Shown here: piece by piece, positions 31,963-33,600 of the stretch
Position numbering within the stretch: the first letter of the stretch is position 1
Layout: every line of letters starts with the position of its first letter
Assembly: GCA_946183925.1 (NCBI GenBank)
Contig: CAMHDS010000023.1
Location: 1-33,600 of the forward strand
Direction: 5' to 3'
Source: an uncultured Fibrobacter sp.
GTDB taxonomy: Bacteria; Fibrobacterota; Fibrobacteria; Fibrobacterales; Fibrobacteraceae
Length of the DNA stretch: 33,600 nt
The notes under the pieces: model-generated
The model's database searches: none
The model's input: the letters and a program-made list of their open reading frames with translations, nothing else
What the model was told of the DNA's origin: nothing
Made by a program: the position numbers and the translations under genes

Positions 31963-32843
31963 TTGTATTCTGCAATGGCCATGCCCATGACGATGGTGGT
32001 GGCTCCTGCCCAGGCCACAGGAGAGATGCGTTCCCCGATGGCAATCATGGCGGTGATGATGGTTACCAGGGGCAGGGCATAGACATAGTTGCTGGCCAGG
32101 ACCGTACCCAGTTTTTCGAGGACGGTGTTCCACGCCACATAGCCCAGTAGCGAAGAGAATATGGCGAGGCACAAAAAGTTAAACGCCACCACGGGTTCGG
32201 CAAAGTTTTCCCAAGGAATGAAACGCCCTTGCAGGTGTTCTGCCGCCATGAGGGGGATGGAACTGACAATGCTGTAGAAGAAAATTTTCCGGGTGATGAA
32301 CAGGGGGCTGTACCGCGCCTTGAAGGGCTTGAGGCTCAGGGAGTAGATGGTCCAGAGGATGGCTGCCGCAAAGGCGAGGAAATCTCCCAGGGGTGAAAGC
32401 TTCAATATGAACTTGCCGTTGAGGACCACCAGCACCATCCCTACGAAAGTCAGCAGGGAACCCAGGATTTGTCTGGACTTGAGCCGTTCGCTTTTGAACA
32501 GGAGCCCTCCAAAAATCATGATGAGCAGCGGGTTGGTACAGACGATGAGGGATACGTTAGAAGAAGGCGACAGGGTGAGGGCCGTATTTTCCGCCCAAAA
32601 GTACAGCGTACCGCCGGTGATGCCGCTAATGAACAGCAAAAACTCGTCCTTGAAGTTTTGCGCCAGGATTTTCTTGTGGTTTATGGCCAGCAACAGCAGG
32701 TAGGTGAACACGAACCGGATAAAGAACACCTGTACCGCCGAAAAACCGTGGGTCAGCAGGACCTTGGTACTCACAAAGCTCGTGCCCCAGAAGATTACGG
32801 TGGCAACGGCCAATATGTGCCAGATGGCGGTGCTGTTTTTCAT
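31950..32843 (-). CDS. EamA-family (DMT) transporter
   Basis: A 297-residue membrane protein with ten predicted TM helices in two repeated five-helix halves (the EamA/DUF6 fold): the first half begins ILAVATVIFWGTSFVSTKVL, the second near LGDFLAFAAAILWTIYSLSL, with the family Glu-Arg-Ile (GERISPVAWAGA) near the end. DMT transporters export amino acids, nucleosides or other metabolites; the substrate cannot be read from sequence. Monocistronic, upstream of the cellulase on the same strand but separated by a regulatory gap. TACATT lies 7 nt before the ATG and no ribosome binding site is seen. Confidence 0.9.
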   Translation of the reverse strand: MKNSTAIWHILAVATVIFWGTSFVSTKVLLTHGFSAVQVFFIRFVFTYLLLLAINHKKILAQNFKDEFLLFISGITGGTLYFWAENTALTLSPSSNVSLIVCTNPLLIMIFGGLLFKSERLKSRQILGSLLTFVGMVLVVLNGKFILKLSPLGDFLAFAAAILWTIYSLSLKPFKARYSPLFITRKIFFYSIVSSIPLMAAEHLQGRFIPWENFAEPVVAFNFLCLAIFSSLLGYVAWNTVLEKLGTVLASNYVYALPLVTIITAMIAIGERISPVAWAGATTIVMGMAIAEYKGKR

Positions 32844-32850
32844 CGCGAGA

Positions 32851-32856
32851 AATGTA
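32851..32856 (-). promoter_or_regulatory. -10-like TACATT, leaderless configuration (EamA)
   Basis: On the minus strand TACATT is followed by TCTCGCG (7 nt) and the ATG at 32843. Confidence 0.45.
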
Positions 32857-32874
32857 GAAAATAGGTGTGAGTTC

Positions 32875-32916
32875 GGGCTTACAGCCCTTTGAGTTATGAG
32901 TTGTCAGTTGTGAGGG
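32875..32916. repeat. Hairpin plus G-arm heptamers
   Basis: GGGCT/AGCCC stem (32875-32879, 32883-32887) is followed by AGTT at 32892, 32899 and 32906 (7-nt steps) and AGGG at 32913. The 19 nt ATGAGTTGTCAGTTGTGAG (32896-32914) is identical to 29361-29379. It lies between the divergent EamA and glk genes. Confidence 0.8.
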
Positions 32917-32968
32917 ATGACTAACCCCTGAATTACTATATTCTTCTCGTATAACCTGGAGTTTTTTT

Positions 32969-33600
32969 ATGGAAATCAAATGGCTTAATCCCGATGCAAA
33001 GTTTGACCGCCTCGTTCTTGCAGGCGATATTGGCGGCACCAACACGAACCTTGGCCTTGTGGGCTACAAGGATGGCAAGTTCACGCTGATTCTTGAAACG
33101 GTGTGCCCCTCCAAGGACATCGACGGTCTCGACGCTCCTATCCGCGAGACGCTCAAGCTTGCCGCGGAAAGTCGTGCTGACCTCAAGCCCAGTCACGTGT
33201 GCATCAGCGCCGCGGGCCCGGTGGCCGCCAACAAGTGTGTGATGACCAACCTGCCCTGGAGCGTGGATGGCGACGCCCTCACCGCGGCGACCGGCATCCC
33301 GACGCTCGTCATCAACGACTTCATGGCCATCAGCTACGGCATCCCGACTTTGGACGTGGATGACCCCAAACAGATTTTCAAGCTCACCCATACCGACGGC
33401 AGTGAACCCGCCCCGCAGAAGGCGACCAAGGCGGTCATCGGCCCGGGTACCGGCATGGGTGTCGGCTTCCTCGCGTTCGATGGCGAGAAGTACATCCCCG
33501 CTTCTTCGGAAGGCGGGCATTCCACCTTCGCTCCCTTCGACAAGGATTCCCAGGAATTCCACGACTACATGGAAAAGAAGATTGGTACCGTGCCCGGCGT
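32969..33600 (+). CDS. glk: Glucokinase, cut by the window end
   Basis: The reading frame runs from ATG 32969 to the right edge without a stop, 210 complete codons. AGDIGGTNTNLGL is the N-terminal phosphate-binding loop, VINDFMA holds the catalytic Asp, GPGTGMGVGFL is the adenosine-binding segment and SEGGHSTFAPFD the glucose-binding Glu-Gly-Gly-His motif, which places it in the bacterial Glk family (PF02685) rather than ROK. It phosphorylates glucose to glucose 6-phosphate, the first step for sugar released by cellulases such as the GH5 enzyme nearby. The ribosome binding site CTGGAG lies about 7 nt upstream, and a -10-like TATATT is at 32937-32942. Confidence 0.93.
   Translation, partial: MEIKWLNPDAKFDRLVLAGDIGGTNTNLGLVGYKDGKFTLILETVCPSKDIDGLDAPIRETLKLAAESRADLKPSHVCISAAGPVAANKCVMTNLPWSVDGDALTAATGIPTLVINDFMAISYGIPTLDVDDPKQIFKLTHTDGSEPAPQKATKAVIGPGTGMGVGFLAFDGEKYIPASSEGGHSTFAPFDKDSQEFHDYMEKKIGTVPG

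Noticed and set aside
31823..32044. Upstream 74-residue extension of the GH5 protein
   Set aside because: The start at 31822 has AAGGA 7 nt upstream and a proper signal peptide; the extension runs into the EamA gene and would bury the signal peptide.
1..33600. tRNA, rRNA or insertion sequence
   Set aside because: Read for conserved T-arm sequences, rRNA-like stretches and transposase-like proteins; none was convincing. A dedicated search (tRNAscan, Infernal) was not possible here.

Overview
The window looks like a chromosomal stretch of a Fibrobacter-type bacterium (phylum Fibrobacterota). The evidence is content only: two lipoproteins with the Fibrobacter succinogenes major paralogous (FISUMP) domain and Ser-rich linkers, a GH5 cellulase ending in what looks like a type IX secretion sorting domain, a CE2-type acetyl esterase for hemicellulose, and a membrane pyrophosphatase. 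Species was not determined.

Layout. 1-3000: two FISUMP lipoproteins. 3000-3920: a toxin-antitoxin pair (antitoxin intact, mazF-like toxin broken by an in-frame TAG) between direct repeats. 3977-6342: a protein with a helicase-associated (XPB/Ssl2 N-terminal-like) domain and a small c-type cytochrome. 6343-6708: a gene-free repeat block. 6709-11554: CE2 esterase, membrane GGDEF protein, pyrophosphatase hppA. 11699-16603: a tight operon ispA-dxs-trmH family-pyrF with 1-4 nt start/stop overlaps. 16766-19493: three envelope proteins, including an MCE/MlaD lipid-transport component. 19709-20896: M18 aminopeptidase. 20887-26401: a lower-GC glycan patch (two GT-C type membrane glycosyltransferases, a GtrA flippase, an FAD oxidoreductase). 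26460-27952: two BatC-like TPR proteins with Gln/Asp/Asn-rich tails. 27970-29667: Y-family polymerase plus a YolD-like partner. 29720-31822: GH5 cellulase. 31950-32843: EamA transporter. 32969 to the right edge: glucokinase, cut by the window.

Functional themes are polysaccharide use (GH5, CE2, glucokinase), envelope building (isoprenoid precursors, MCE, GT-C/GtrA), pyrophosphate-driven ion pumping, and c-di-GMP signalling.

Two genome-wide habits stand out. First, at least eight genes have a TANNNT hexamer placed 6-7 nt before the ATG and mostly no Shine-Dalgarno, the signature of leaderless transcripts, while others (hppA, the antitoxin, GH5, glk) have clear ribosome binding sites. Second, many intergenic regions carry degenerate arrays with an exact 7-nt period (for example ten TAGG at 7-nt steps at 6360-6426 and eleven CTC at 7-nt steps at 6592-6664), often as a G-rich arm, a central hairpin and a C-rich arm. 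Pieces of these arrays, and of GTCAT/GTCAC-headed hairpin repeats, have also entered coding sequence, including signal-peptide n-regions. No rRNA, tRNA, CRISPR array or insertion-sequence transposase was seen.
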